Of a DNA stretch of 22,111 nucleotides, positions 7,772-15,198 are shown one piece after another (within the stretch, counting starts at the first letter, position 1; each line of letters begins with the position of its first letter). This DNA is from Burkholderiaceae bacterium (GTDB lineage Bacteria > Pseudomonadota > Gammaproteobacteria > Burkholderiales > Burkholderiaceae). A model generated the notes under the pieces. It ran no database searches and was not told the origin of the DNA. It saw nothing but the letters and a program-made list of their open reading frames with translations. Where the stretch lies: assembly GCA_017998575.1 (NCBI GenBank), contig JAGOCV010000030.1:1-22111 (forward strand), given 5' to 3'. The translations under genes and the position numbers were made by a program.

Positions 7772-8352
7772 AGCCCGGCGCCGCGACGCTGGCCGTGGCC
7801 GAGCAGTTGCAGGCGGCCGGCCTGGCCGTGGTCGGCACCTGCGCGGGCCTGGCCGGGCGCGGGCCGCAATTGCTGCACCACGCGGCACTGCTCGAAGACT
7901 TCACTCCCCAGGAGGCCGAGGCGCTCGGCTCGGCCATGCTGCTGCTGCGGGCGCGCTCGGGCCAGCAGCTCATCGCCGAGGGTGAGGTGGGCGGCTGGAT
8001 GCTGCTGCTGCTCGAGGGCACGGTGGACGTGACCAAGCGCTCCCCCACCGGCGAGCCCTCGCGTCTGGCCGTGATCCGCCAGGGCGCGGCCATCGGCGAG
8101 ATGTCGATGCTCGATGGCGAGCCGCGCTACGCCACCTGCACGGCGCAGGGCGACGTGGAGGCCGGCGTGCTCACGCGTGAGGCCATCGCGGCCCTGATCC
8201 GCGACCACCCTGGCGCCGGCGCCAAACTGCTCGTCAAGCTCACGCAACTGCTGGCCCAGCGGCTGCGCAACACCAGCAACCAGCTGGTCAAGCGTGTGAA
8301 TGCCCAAGCGGAGCCGGAGACGGACGACGCGCAGGCGCAGGTGAATCGCTGA
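7750..8352 (+). CDS. cyclic nucleotide-binding domain protein
   Basis: A 200-residue single-domain protein of the Crp/PKA regulatory fold. The sheet region LLLRARSGQQLIAEGEVGGWMLLLLEGTVDV (64-94) is followed by the phosphate-binding cassette, with Gly116-Glu117 and PRYATC (125-130); Arg126 is the residue that normally holds the cyclic phosphate, so ligand binding looks intact. There is no C-terminal helix-turn-helix, so it is not a DNA-binding Crp. A helical stretch (156-186) and an acidic/Gln tail end the protein. Its ATG lies 22 bases inside the lipoprotein gene, so it belongs to the MCE operon and is probably translated by coupling. A role in sensing a nucleotide or controlling the transporter is a guess. 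Confidence 0.88.
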   Translation: MAAADTLKPGAATLAVAEQLQAAGLAVVGTCAGLAGRGPQLLHHAALLEDFTPQEAEALGSAMLLLRARSGQQLIAEGEVGGWMLLLLEGTVDVTKRSPTGEPSRLAVIRQGAAIGEMSMLDGEPRYATCTAQGDVEAGVLTREAIAALIRDHPGAGAKLLVKLTQLLAQRLRNTSNQLVKRVNAQAEPETDDAQAQVNR

Positions 8353-8353
8353 G

Positions 8354-8461
8354 CCCCGCACGGGGACAGGAATGCGCGCCCTGGCCGCTGCCAAGTGCTC
8401 GATCTGCAGGATCGACGGCCCGGCTGTGCCGGGCTTGCGCACGAGCGCCCCCTCGGGGGGC
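8354..8461. terminator. hairpin-rich convergent gene end
   Basis: Four stems occupy the space after the cNMP-domain gene: CCCCG/CGGGG (8354-8365), CGATC/GATCG (8400-8414), GCCCGGC/GCCGGGC with a TGT loop (8418-8434, followed by TT) and GCCCCC/GGGGGC with a TCG loop (8447-8461). None has a long T-run. Lying between convergent genes, they probably end transcription from one or both sides. Confidence 0.5.
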
Positions 8462-8470
8462 AGAGAGCTA

Positions 8471-8493
8471 CACGCAGTGACCGAACGTGGGGG
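8471..8493. repeat. 23-bp dispersed intergenic repeat, copy 1
   Basis: This stretch matches 16696-16718 at 22 of 23 positions (C instead of G at 8481). It starts CACGCAGTGA and ends CGAACGTGGGGG, with CACG/CGTG as an inverted pair. It stops three bases before the stop codon of the minus-strand binding-protein gene. Its GGGGGC (8489-8494) could also pair with GCCCCC at 8447-8452. Confidence 0.75.
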
Positions 8494-8496
8494 CCG

Positions 8497-9486
8497 TCAG
8501 CTCGTGAATTGCGGCGCGTAGAGCTCTCGCACCGGCGTCGCCTGCGCGATGATGTTCCGGTTGCGGTAGAAGGTCTGCACCTTCTCCAGCCTCAGCGCAT
8601 TCATCTCGCCGGGACGGCGTTGGCCGGGGTACACGTAGTCGGCGTAGTAGCGGATCACGTCGGCGATCTCGTCGGCCTTGCCCTTCTGTTGCGGGAAGGT
8701 GTCGGCGATCAGCTTCGCCGATTCCTGCGGCGCGCGGATGGTCTCCTGCAGGCCGCGCACGGTGGCGCGCACAAAGGCGTTGATGGCATCGGGCCGGCGT
8801 GCGATGGCGGCGTCGGAACTCAGCAGCGCCTGCGCCAGGCTCGGGAAGAACTCGTCGGATCGGAAGATCATCGTGCGCACGCCGCTGCGCTGGATCGGAA
8901 CCACCCAGTCGGGCACGCCGGCCATGGCGTCGACCTGGCCATCGATCAGGTGTTTGAACACATTGACGGGCCCGGCCGGCACGATGGTCACGTCCTCGGG
9001 CGCCACGCCGATGGCGGCCAGGAATCCCAGCAGTGTGTAGTACGTGGTGTCGGTGGTGGAGGTGACGCTGATCTTCTTGCCGCGGAATCCCTCGGGCGTA
9101 TAGATGCCGGCTTCGCGCCGCACCACCATCTGCGTCATCGACTTGCCGCCCAGCACCGCCACGGCCTTGATCGGCAGGCCCTGCGGGCGCAGCAGGATGG
9201 GCGTGTCGCCGGTGCCGCCGCCCAGGTCGAATTCGCCGTCGACCACGCGCTTGGCGGCGTCCAGTCCGCCGGCGACCGACTGGAATTCCACTTCGAGCCC
9301 CGCTTCCGCGTAGTAGCCCTTGATCTGCGCAATGTTGATGGGTGTGAACGCCGCCAGAAACGCGGGCGCCGGGAATGCATAGCGCACGCGCTGGGCGGCG
9401 CGCACGAGGCCCGGCGCGAAGGTGGCGGCCGGCGCAAGCGCGCCAGCGGCGGCGCGGGTGACGAAGGTGCGGCGGGAGAGCGTCAT
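8497..9486 (-). CDS. ABC transporter substrate-binding protein (SsuA/NMT1-like), orphan
   Basis: Periplasmic binding protein of the nitrate/sulfonate/thiamine-precursor type, 329 residues. The start at 9486 gives a Tat-type signal (SRRTFV at 4-9, then an Ala-rich core, cut near residue 30); the open frame upstream is low-complexity and has no signal. Mature features fit the family: INIAQIKGYYAEAGLEVEF, a GGTGDTPILLRPQGLPIKAVAVLGG ligand loop, GFRGKKISVTSTTDTTYY, and DGQVDAMAGVPDW. No permease or ATPase gene is next to it, so it must use a transporter encoded elsewhere or act as a sensor. It lies downstream of SDR and MaoC genes on the same strand, separated by 112 nt. The ligand is unknown; an aromatic or sulfonate compound is possible. 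Confidence 0.88.
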   Translation of the reverse strand: MTLSRRTFVTRAAAGALAPAATFAPGLVRAAQRVRYAFPAPAFLAAFTPINIAQIKGYYAEAGLEVEFQSVAGGLDAAKRVVDGEFDLGGGTGDTPILLRPQGLPIKAVAVLGGKSMTQMVVRREAGIYTPEGFRGKKISVTSTTDTTYYTLLGFLAAIGVAPEDVTIVPAGPVNVFKHLIDGQVDAMAGVPDWVVPIQRSGVRTMIFRSDEFFPSLAQALLSSDAAIARRPDAINAFVRATVRGLQETIRAPQESAKLIADTFPQQKGKADEIADVIRYYADYVYPGQRRPGEMNALRLEKVQTFYRNRNIIAQATPVRELYAPQFTS

Positions 9487-9563
9487 GGGCGGTACTGCGG
9501 TGGGGTGAAGTGGGGGCAGGGCTGGACAAGGCGGGCGGTTGCACCATCCGTGCCACCCCCGGT

Positions 9564-9583
9564 GCGGGCGAGGCCGCGCCCGC
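9564..9583 (-). other. hairpin between MaoC gene and binding-protein gene
   Basis: GCGGGCG (9564-9570) and CGCCCGC (9577-9583) form a perfect 7-bp stem with a 6-base loop in the 112-nt gap. No T-run follows. It may reduce read-through from the MaoC gene into the binding-protein gene or simply stabilise the mRNA. Confidence 0.35.
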
Positions 9584-9598
9584 GAACGGCGGCGGGGC

Positions 9599-10102
9599 TC
9601 ACGCCGGCGCTGCCGGCGCGCCGGGGGTGCGGCGGCGGAACATGCTCCAGCCTTCCATGTGCAGCACCTGCACGCCATGCTGGTTGACCATCGACCAGGT
9701 GGTGCGCACCAGGCCCACGTCGGGCCGGCTGTTCATGGGGCGCGATTCGAGCACGGTGCTCGACAGGCTCAGCACGTCGCCGGGGAACACCGGCTTGAGC
9801 CACTTGATGTTCTCCAGGCCCGGCGAACCCAGGCTGGACGATCGGCTCAGGAAGTTGTCCACCATCAGACGCATCGCCATGCTGCAGGTGTGCCAGCCGC
9901 TGGCGCACAGGCCGCCGAACACCGATTCGCGCGCCGCTGCCTCGTCGAGGTGGAAGGGCTGCGGGTCGAATTGCCTCGCGAAGGCGACGGTCTGCTCGGC
10001 CGTCGGCGATACCGAGCCGAGGGCGCGCGTCTCGCCCACCTTCATGTCTTCCCACCAGAACTCGATGTCGGGGCGCGGGGTGGATGGGGTGGCTTGGGTC
10101 AT
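9599..10102 (-). CDS. MaoC-like hot-dog dehydratase
   Basis: A 167-residue single hot-dog-fold protein of the MaoC/(R)-enoyl-CoA hydratase group, which adds or removes water across enoyl-CoA double bonds. The active-site segment is FARQFDPQPFHLDEAAA, with Asp46 and His51 as the expected catalytic pair. FGGLCASGWHTCSMAMRLMVDNFL and the KWLKPVFPGDVLSLSSTVLESRPM stretch are typical of the stand-alone family. Three bases separate it from the stop of the SDR gene, so the two are co-transcribed and may act in sequence on an acyl-CoA (hydration then oxidation, or the reverse). The substrate cannot be told; mesaconyl-CoA-type hydratases belong to the same broad group. Confidence 0.9.
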   Translation of the reverse strand: MTQATPSTPRPDIEFWWEDMKVGETRALGSVSPTAEQTVAFARQFDPQPFHLDEAAARESVFGGLCASGWHTCSMAMRLMVDNFLSRSSSLGSPGLENIKWLKPVFPGDVLSLSSTVLESRPMNSRPDVGLVRTTWSMVNQHGVQVLHMEGWSMFRRRTPGAPAAPA

Positions 10103-10105
10103 GGG

Positions 10106-10852
10106 TCAGCGGCCTCCGGAGATTTCGAGCAGGGACATGGTGGTGTACGGCGAGGCATCGGACAGCAGCCAGACGATGGCTTCGGCCACTTCGTCGGCCG
10201 TGCCGCCGCGCAGCATGGGCACGCCCGGCGCGAGATCGCGCACGCGGTCGGGCAGGCCGCCTGAGGCATGGATGTCGGTCTCGATCAGGGCCGGGCGCAC
10301 GGCGTTCACGCGGATGCCCTCGGCCGCCACCTCGCGCGCCAGGCCCACGGTGAGCACGTCCATCGCGCCCTTGGCCGCTGCGTAGTCCACGTACTGGCCG
10401 GCCGCGCCCAGCCGCGCCGCGGCGCTGGAGACGTTGACGATGGCACCGCCCGTGCCGCCGTGCTTCGTGCTCATGCGGCGCACCGCCTCGCGTGTGCAGC
10501 TGAAGGCGCCCAGCACGTTGATGTCGAACATGCGCAGCAGGCGCTCGCGGCTCATCTGGTCCACGCGCGCGGGCACGTCCACCACGCCGGCGTTGTTGAC
10601 CAGACCACGCAGGCGGCCGAGCTGCTTGTCGATGGCCCCGAACATCGCCACGATCTGCGCTTCGTCGCGCATGTTGGCCTGGAAGGCCTCGGCCCGGCCG
10701 CCGGCGGCGCGGATGTCGTCCACCACGGCCTGCGCGGCGTCGGCACGGCTGGCGTAGTTGACGGCCACCGTCCAGCCCTGGCGCGCCGCCAGCCGGGCGC
10801 ACGCGGCGCCGATGCCACGGCTTGCGCCAGTGATCAGCAGGACCTTCTCCAT
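10106..10852 (-). CDS. short-chain dehydrogenase/reductase (SDR)
   Basis: A 248-residue classical SDR, an NAD(P)-dependent alcohol/ketone oxidoreductase. Features: cofactor loop TGASRGIG (8-15), NNAG (86-89), catalytic Ser143 (NVSSAAA), Tyr157 and Lys161 (YVDYAAAK), and VNAVRPALIETD (182-193). ATG 10852 was chosen for its fit to the family start (MEKVLLITGASRG) and for AAGGAG eight bases upstream. Asn32-Tyr33 follow strand 2, and Arg12 in the glycine loop leans to NADP(H); that preference is inferred. It is the first gene of an SDR-MaoC pair, divergent from the isomerase/hydrolase cassette across 102 nt. The pair resembles a 3-hydroxyacyl-type module, but FabG-like or glucose-dehydrogenase-like roles cannot be excluded. 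Confidence 0.92.
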   Translation of the reverse strand: MEKVLLITGASRGIGAACARLAARQGWTVAVNYASRADAAQAVVDDIRAAGGRAEAFQANMRDEAQIVAMFGAIDKQLGRLRGLVNNAGVVDVPARVDQMSRERLLRMFDINVLGAFSCTREAVRRMSTKHGGTGGAIVNVSSAAARLGAAGQYVDYAAAKGAMDVLTVGLAREVAAEGIRVNAVRPALIETDIHASGGLPDRVRDLAPGVPMLRGGTADEVAEAIVWLLSDASPYTTMSLLEISGGR

Positions 10853-10954
10853 GGGGGTGTCTCCTTCCGGTGGGGCGGGGATTCGCCGATGCGTTACAAC
10901 GGCAGGCGTTCCCGGGCTTTCGAGCCTTATTAAACCCCAAGAGGAGACCCCGCC

Positions 10955-11572
10955 GTGCCCGCCGTGATCGACTACTACTTCGCGCCCCACAGCCCGTGGA
11001 CCTACCTCGGACACGACCGCTTCGCCGCCATCGCCGCGAAGGCCGGCGCGCAGGTGCGCGTGCTGCCCGTCGACCTCGGTCGCGTGATGTCGGTCTCGGG
11101 CGGGCTGCCGCTGGCGCAGAGGCCGGCCCAGCGCAAAGCCTACCGGCTGCTGGAGCTGCGGCGCTTCTCGCAGTGGCTGGGCAAGCCGATGAACGTCGAG
11201 CCGCGCCATTTCCCGGTGCCGCCCGACGATGCCGCGCGGCTCATCATCGCGGCCGACCTCCACCACGGGACCGAGGCCGCGCTGCGCCTGGCTGGCGGCG
11301 TGATGGCTGCCGTGTGGCAGCACGAGCGCGACATCGCCGATGCGGCGACACTGGCCGATCTGGCGCGCGAGGCCGGCCTGCCGCCCGAGCTGCCCGAGCA
11401 ATCGCGCGGCGCGCAGGTGCAGGCCTGCTACGACCACAACACGCAGGCCGCGATCGACCTGGGCCTGTTCGGCGCGCCCACGTATGTCCTCGATGGCGAG
11501 ATGTTCTGGGGCCAAGACCGACTCGACTTCCTGCAACGAAAACTCGACAACCATCCCAACCAAGGAGCTTGA
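10955..11572 (+). CDS. 2-hydroxychromene-2-carboxylate isomerase-like DsbA-fold protein
   Basis: A 205-residue thioredoxin/DsbA-fold protein of the HCCA isomerase (kappa-class GST-like) family, glutathione-dependent isomerases in naphthalene-type aromatic breakdown. The active-site loop is APHSPWTYLG with Ser13 where DsbA has its first Cys, the isomerase mark. The C-terminal GLFGAPTYVLDGEMFWGQDRL matches the conserved cis-Pro region. The start is GTG 10955 with GAGGAG eight bases upstream; a second in-frame GTG nine bases on is too far from that site. It leads a cassette with dienelactone hydrolase five bases downstream and an amidohydrolase after it. Family-level assignment is good; the true substrate is not known, and homologues are often unrelated to naphthalene. 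Confidence 0.88.
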   Translation: MPAVIDYYFAPHSPWTYLGHDRFAAIAAKAGAQVRVLPVDLGRVMSVSGGLPLAQRPAQRKAYRLLELRRFSQWLGKPMNVEPRHFPVPPDDAARLIIAADLHHGTEAALRLAGGVMAAVWQHERDIADAATLADLAREAGLPPELPEQSRGAQVQACYDHNTQAAIDLGLFGAPTYVLDGEMFWGQDRLDFLQRKLDNHPNQGA

Positions 11573-11577
11573 CCACC

Positions 11578-12267
11578 ATGGGTTCTTTCATCGACCTCAC
11601 CGCCGCCGACGGCACCACCATCCCCGCCTACGTGGCGCAGCCCAAGGGCGAGGTGCGCGGCGCCATCGTCGTGGTGCAGGAGATCTTCGGCGTCAACGCC
11701 CACATCCGTGAAGTGGCCGACGGCTACGCCACCGAAGGCTACGTGGCCGTGGCGCCGTCCACCTTCCACCGCGTGCAGGCCGGCGTGCAACTGGGCTACA
11801 CGCCCGACGACATGAAGCAGGGTTCGGCCCTCAAGGCCGCCGTCGAGGCGCTGCCCGCGCCCGGCGTGCTGCAGGACCTGCAGGCGGCTGTCGACTACGC
11901 CGCGAAGGCATCCGGCGGCAAGGTCGGCATCGTGGGCTACTGCTACGGCGGCCTGCTGACCTGGCGCGCGGCAGCCGGCGTCACCGGCCTGGCCGCGGCC
12001 GTGCCCTACTACGGTGGCGGCGTGACCACACCCGACGAGATCGCCCGCCAGCCGCGCGTGCCGGTGCTGGCGCACTTCGGCAGCCGCGACCACTACATCC
12101 CGCTCGACGGCGTGGAAGCCTTCAAGCGCGCGCACCCGGGCGTGGAAGTGCACATCTACGAAGCCGACCACGGCTTCAACTGCGACCACCGTGGCTCGTA
12201 CGACGCCGAGGCGGCCCAGTTGGCGCGCACGCGCACGGTCGAGTTCTTCCGCAAGCACGTCGGCTGA
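11578..12267 (+). CDS. dienelactone hydrolase family protein
   Basis: A 229-residue alpha/beta hydrolase of the dienelactone hydrolase (carboxymethylenebutenolidase) family, which opens lactone rings in aromatic-acid pathways. The triad is visible: Cys122 in GYCYGG, Asp171 in GSRDHYIP and His198 in ADHGFNCD, with Glu35 in VVQEIFGVN as the residue that controls the Cys. This is the full set expected of an active enzyme. ATG 11578 follows AAGGAG by ten bases, that site lying at the end of the isomerase gene. Its stop overlaps the amidohydrolase start by one base (TGATG). Many homologues are broad hydrolases, so the substrate remains open. Confidence 0.93.
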   Translation: MGSFIDLTAADGTTIPAYVAQPKGEVRGAIVVVQEIFGVNAHIREVADGYATEGYVAVAPSTFHRVQAGVQLGYTPDDMKQGSALKAAVEALPAPGVLQDLQAAVDYAAKASGGKVGIVGYCYGGLLTWRAAAGVTGLAAAVPYYGGGVTTPDEIARQPRVPVLAHFGSRDHYIPLDGVEAFKRAHPGVEVHIYEADHGFNCDHRGSYDAEAAQLARTRTVEFFRKHVG

Positions 12268-13141
12268 TGCGCACCGCCGCCACGCGCCTGCGTGCGCTGC
12301 TCGCGGTAGCTGCTGCTGCCGCCCTGTGCGCGCCGGCGTGGGCGGCTGGCTACGAGGGCCCGCTGTTCGACGCGCACCTGCACTACAACATCGAGGCCCA
12401 GTCGCCGTATCCACTGGCCGACGTGCTGAAGCTGATGCAGCGCAGCGGCGTCAAGGCCATCGTCGCCAACAGTCGTCCCAACGATGGCACGAAGGCGCTG
12501 GCCGCGGCGCGCGAGCAGGCGCAGGCGGCCGGCGTGGCCGTGGTGCCGTTCATCCGGCTCTACCGCGACCGGCCCGACTACACCAACTGGTTCCGCGACG
12601 AATCGATCTGGAAGCTGGTGCAGGACGAGTTCGCGCGCGGCACGGCCAACGGGCCGTACCGCGGCATCGGCGAGTTCCACCTGTACGACAGCGCCAACGC
12701 CAATGGGCCGGTGGCGCGCAAGATCATGCAGTTCGCGGCACAGCACCGGCTGCCGGTGCTGGCGCATGTGGACGCGTGGCCATCGACCTGCTCATGGCGC
12801 ATGCGCCCGCAGGCCGCATCATCTGGGCCCACACCGGCATCGGCGGCCCGCCGGTGGCGCGGGTGAAGGCGCTGCTCGACCGTTATCCCACGCTCATGGG
12901 CGAGCTGTCGTACCGGCCGGGCCTCGCCTGCGAGGGTGGGCAGTTGTGTGCCGAATGGCGCGAGCTGCTGCTGGCCTATCCGGGCCGCTTCATGATCGGC
13001 TCGGACACCTGGATCAACGCCCGCTGGCAGACCTATGACCAGATCATGCGCGACTACCGCACGTGGCTCGGCGGGCTGCCGGACGACGTGGCCAGCGGCA
13101 TCGCCTGGGGCAACGCGGCCCGGCTGTTCGGCGTGAACTGA
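12267..13141 (+). pseudogene. exported amidohydrolase-2-type metal-dependent hydrolase, frameshifted
   Basis: Two overlapping frames together give one amidohydrolase (TIM-barrel, metal-dependent) with a signal peptide. Frame one begins at ATG 12267, with signal [20 protein letters not shown] to about Ala27, and carries the metal-binding FDAHLHYN (His37, His39). It is coherent to AHVDA (codon 170) and then turns into non-conserved sequence, ending at 12866. The second frame takes over at 12776 with [23 protein letters not shown] and runs to the stop at 13141, including GSDTW, the expected metal Asp. Adding one G after 12776 would restore a continuous 291-residue protein (DAVAID). No slippery heptamer is seen, so this is a recent inactivating deletion or a sequencing error. 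It is coupled to the dienelactone hydrolase by TGATG. Confidence 0.85.
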
Positions 13142-13145
13142 AGCG

Positions 13146-14075
13146 TCAGGCCACCGCGCGTGCGGGCTCGCCGCAGACGATGCGGCGGATTTCGCCTGTG
13201 AGCCATTGCGTGGCCGGGTCGTGGTCGCTGCGCACATCCCAGCAGATCAGCTGCCGGTATGTGGGCAGACCGAAGGGCGCTGCGTGCTGCGCGAGCTGAT
13301 CGGCATACGCATCGGCCACGCGGCGCGCGATCACCGCGCCCATGTCGCTGCGCTGCAGCAGGTCGACGATCTGGCCGAAGCCGCCCAGAGCCACCTGCGC
13401 CATCCGTTCGCGGCCCTGCTGGCGCAGTGTCTCGTCGATCACGTCTTCCAGGGCCGATGTTCCATAGCCCAGGAAGGCCTGCGGCGTGGCGCAGAAGTCG
13501 TCCAGCGTCACCGGCCGGCCGACCTGTGGATGGCCGTGGCGCGTCACGTACACGTAGTCGTCTTCGTAGAGCGCGAGTGTGCGCATGTCTTCGGCCGGGC
13601 GGATGCGCGCGAGCACGGCCAGATCGAACTCGCCCCGGCGCAACCGCTCGGGCATGGCCGAAGTGCCGGGTTGCTCCCACACGATGCGGATCTGCGAGCC
13701 GCACCCGGCGAGCCGCTGAACCAGCGCCGGCAGCAGCACGCGGCCCGCGAAGTCCGAGCCGGCGATGCGGAAGATACGGGCCGAGCGCGCAGGATCGAAA
13801 CCTTCGCCTTCGTCGAGCAGAGCGGCCACGCTGGCCAGCACGGCTTCGACCTGGGGTGCCAGCGCGCACGCGCGCGCCGTGGGCACCATGCCATGGGATG
13901 TGCGCGAGAACAGCGGGTCGTCGAAGACCTGCCGCAGCCTGTTGAGCGAAGCACTCACGGCGGGCTGGCTGAGGAACAGCCGCGCCGCCGCGCGGGAGAC
14001 GCTGCGCTCGTGCATCAGCGCATCGAAGGTGCGCAACATGCCCAGATCGAGGCTGCGGATATCACGCTGGTTCAT
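13146..14075 (-). CDS. LysR-family transcriptional regulator (NahR/NodD-like branch)
   Basis: A 309-residue LysR regulator. The N-terminal half RDIRSLDLGMLRTFDALMHE, then SVSRAAARLFLSQPAVSASL (25-44), and FDDPLFSRTSHGMVPTARA follow the pattern of the NahR/NodD/PcpR-type branch, whose members answer aromatic or related acids. The effector domain follows, with RRGEFDLAVLARI and FGQIVDLLQRSDMGAVIARRVA. ATG 14075 was chosen by this conserved beginning; the frame continues 32 codons upstream without conservation. The ribosome site is poor. It is divergent from the Bug-protein/Rieske cassette, its probable target, and converges with the amidohydrolase with four bases between stops. Confidence 0.92.
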   Translation of the reverse strand: MNQRDIRSLDLGMLRTFDALMHERSVSRAAARLFLSQPAVSASLNRLRQVFDDPLFSRTSHGMVPTARACALAPQVEAVLASVAALLDEGEGFDPARSARIFRIAGSDFAGRVLLPALVQRLAGCGSQIRIVWEQPGTSAMPERLRRGEFDLAVLARIRPAEDMRTLALYEDDYVYVTRHGHPQVGRPVTLDDFCATPQAFLGYGTSALEDVIDETLRQQGRERMAQVALGGFGQIVDLLQRSDMGAVIARRVADAYADQLAQHAAPFGLPTYRQLICWDVRSDHDPATQWLTGEIRRIVCGEPARAVA

Positions 14076-14097
14076 ATCTCGTATCCAAACAATCGAA

Positions 14098-14126
14098 TTG
14101 CCGCACCCTGGTTGTCTCCTTAGCAT
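14098..14126 (+). promoter_or_regulatory. possible promoter of the Bug/Rieske operon
   Basis: TTGCCG (14098-14103) and TAGCAT (14121-14126) are separated by 17 bases, each with four of six consensus matches. Transcription would start near 14133, about 40 nt before the ATG. Located in the divergent region beside the LysR gene, as expected for an activator-dependent promoter. Prediction by eye. Confidence 0.3.
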
Positions 14127-14173
14127 GCCCGCACGCCTTCCCCGAGGCGCTAGCACAAATATAGGAGACAACC
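14110..14173. repeat. 11-bp perfect inverted repeat in the lysR/Bug divergent region
   Basis: GGTTGTCTCCT (14110-14120) and AGGAGACAACC (14163-14173) are exact reverse complements 42 bases apart. The right arm contains the ribosome site of the Bug-protein gene (GGAG seven bases before its ATG). The left arm overlaps the spacer of the predicted plus-strand promoter. It could be a two-site operator, or in a longer transcript a stem masking the ribosome site. Confidence 0.55.
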
Positions 14174-14174
14174 C

Positions 14175-15155
14175 ATGATGAAGCGCAGAGAACTTCTGCT
14201 CACGGGCGCCGCCGCGCTCGTCGCGTCCCCGCTACCGGGCCGCGCCCAGCCCGCTGGCGCCTTTCCCTCGCGCGTGATCCGCATGGTGCCCTTCGGCACG
14301 GCGGGCGGGCCGATCGACACGCTCGCCCGCGTGTATGCCGACAAGCTGCAGGCCCGCTGGGGACAGCCGGTGGTCATCGACGCCAAGCCCGGCGCCAGCG
14401 GCATCATCGCGGCCGACTTCGTGGCCAAGGCGCCGGCCGATGGCCACACGGTGTTCTTCACGTTGCCGCTCACGCATGTCAACGTTCCCATCATGCAGAA
14501 GACGCCGTACGACCCGTTCACCGACTTCACGCCACTGTCGATGGTGGCCACGGGCGGCCCGATGATCGTGGGGCGCGCCGATTCGCCCTACGGCAACGTG
14601 CAGGAGTTCGTTGCCGGCAGCAAGGGCGGCAAGCGCCTGCACTACGGCACCTGGGGCAACGGTTCGGCCGCGCATCTGTTCGGCGAACTGCTCACACGAC
14701 AGACCGGGCTGGACATGGTCCACGTGCCCTACAAGTCCGAGGCGGCGGCCCACAACGACCTGTTCGGCGGCCAGCTCGACTTCGCCTGGTCCAACCCGTC
14801 GACCGCGCGTGGCCACGTGCAGGCCGGCAAGATGAAGGCCTGGGCCGTGGCCGGCTCGCGCCGAACGCCGGGCATGCCGGACGTGCCCACTTTCGCCGAG
14901 CAGGGCTACAAGGGTTTCGATGTGGACAGCTGGATCGGCGTGTTCGGCCCGGCCCACCTGCCGCAGCCGGTGCAGGACGCCTGGGTGACCGCGCTGCGCG
15001 AGGTGACGGCGATGCCAGACATCCAGCAGCGGCTGCTGGGCTACGGCTTCGTGCCCCTGGGCAACACCCCGGCGCAGTTCCGCCAGATCTTCAAGGACGA
15101 CTATCCACGCGTGAGCGAGCTCATCAAGGCCGCGGGCGTGACCGGACCGCAATGA
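14175..15155 (+). CDS. Bug-family tripartite tricarboxylate transporter substrate-binding protein
   Basis: A 326-residue periplasmic solute-binding protein of the Bug (TctC-like) family, abundant in Burkholderiales, usually binding carboxylates or aromatic acids. The signal peptide (MMKRRELLLTGAAALVASPL, cut near Ala24) has a twin-arginine start. Typical family parts follow: FPSRVIRMVPFGTAGGPIDTLAR, VVIDAKPGASGIIAADFVAKAPADGHT, the HVPYKSEAAAHNDLFGGQLDFAW ligand region and RTPGMPDVPTFAEQGY. AGGAGA seven bases before ATG 14175 decides the start. No TctA/TctB membrane genes are adjacent, which is normal for these orphans. It precedes the Rieske oxygenase by 43 nt on the same strand, so its ligand may be that enzyme's substrate; this is inference. 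Confidence 0.93.
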   Translation: MMKRRELLLTGAAALVASPLPGRAQPAGAFPSRVIRMVPFGTAGGPIDTLARVYADKLQARWGQPVVIDAKPGASGIIAADFVAKAPADGHTVFFTLPLTHVNVPIMQKTPYDPFTDFTPLSMVATGGPMIVGRADSPYGNVQEFVAGSKGGKRLHYGTWGNGSAAHLFGELLTRQTGLDMVHVPYKSEAAAHNDLFGGQLDFAWSNPSTARGHVQAGKMKAWAVAGSRRTPGMPDVPTFAEQGYKGFDVDSWIGVFGPAHLPQPVQDAWVTALREVTAMPDIQQRLLGYGFVPLGNTPAQFRQIFKDDYPRVSELIKAAGVTGPQ

Positions 15156-15198
15156 CGCGCCCGCGCGCATTCCATTCCGACAGACAGGGAAGCACTCC

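Noticed and set aside
9487..9678. 64-residue extension of the SsuA-like binding protein
   Set aside because: Arg/Pro-rich and overlapping the MaoC gene end; the Tat signal begins at MTLSRRTF (9486).
10870..11577. Upstream extension of the dienelactone hydrolase frame
   Set aside because: It is the alternate frame of the isomerase gene; the hydrolase has its own ribosome site and a normal family start at 11578.
12770..12785. Programmed ribosomal frameshift in the amidohydrolase
   Set aside because: No slippery heptamer or downstream pseudoknot-like stem is visible; a one-base deletion or sequencing error is simpler.
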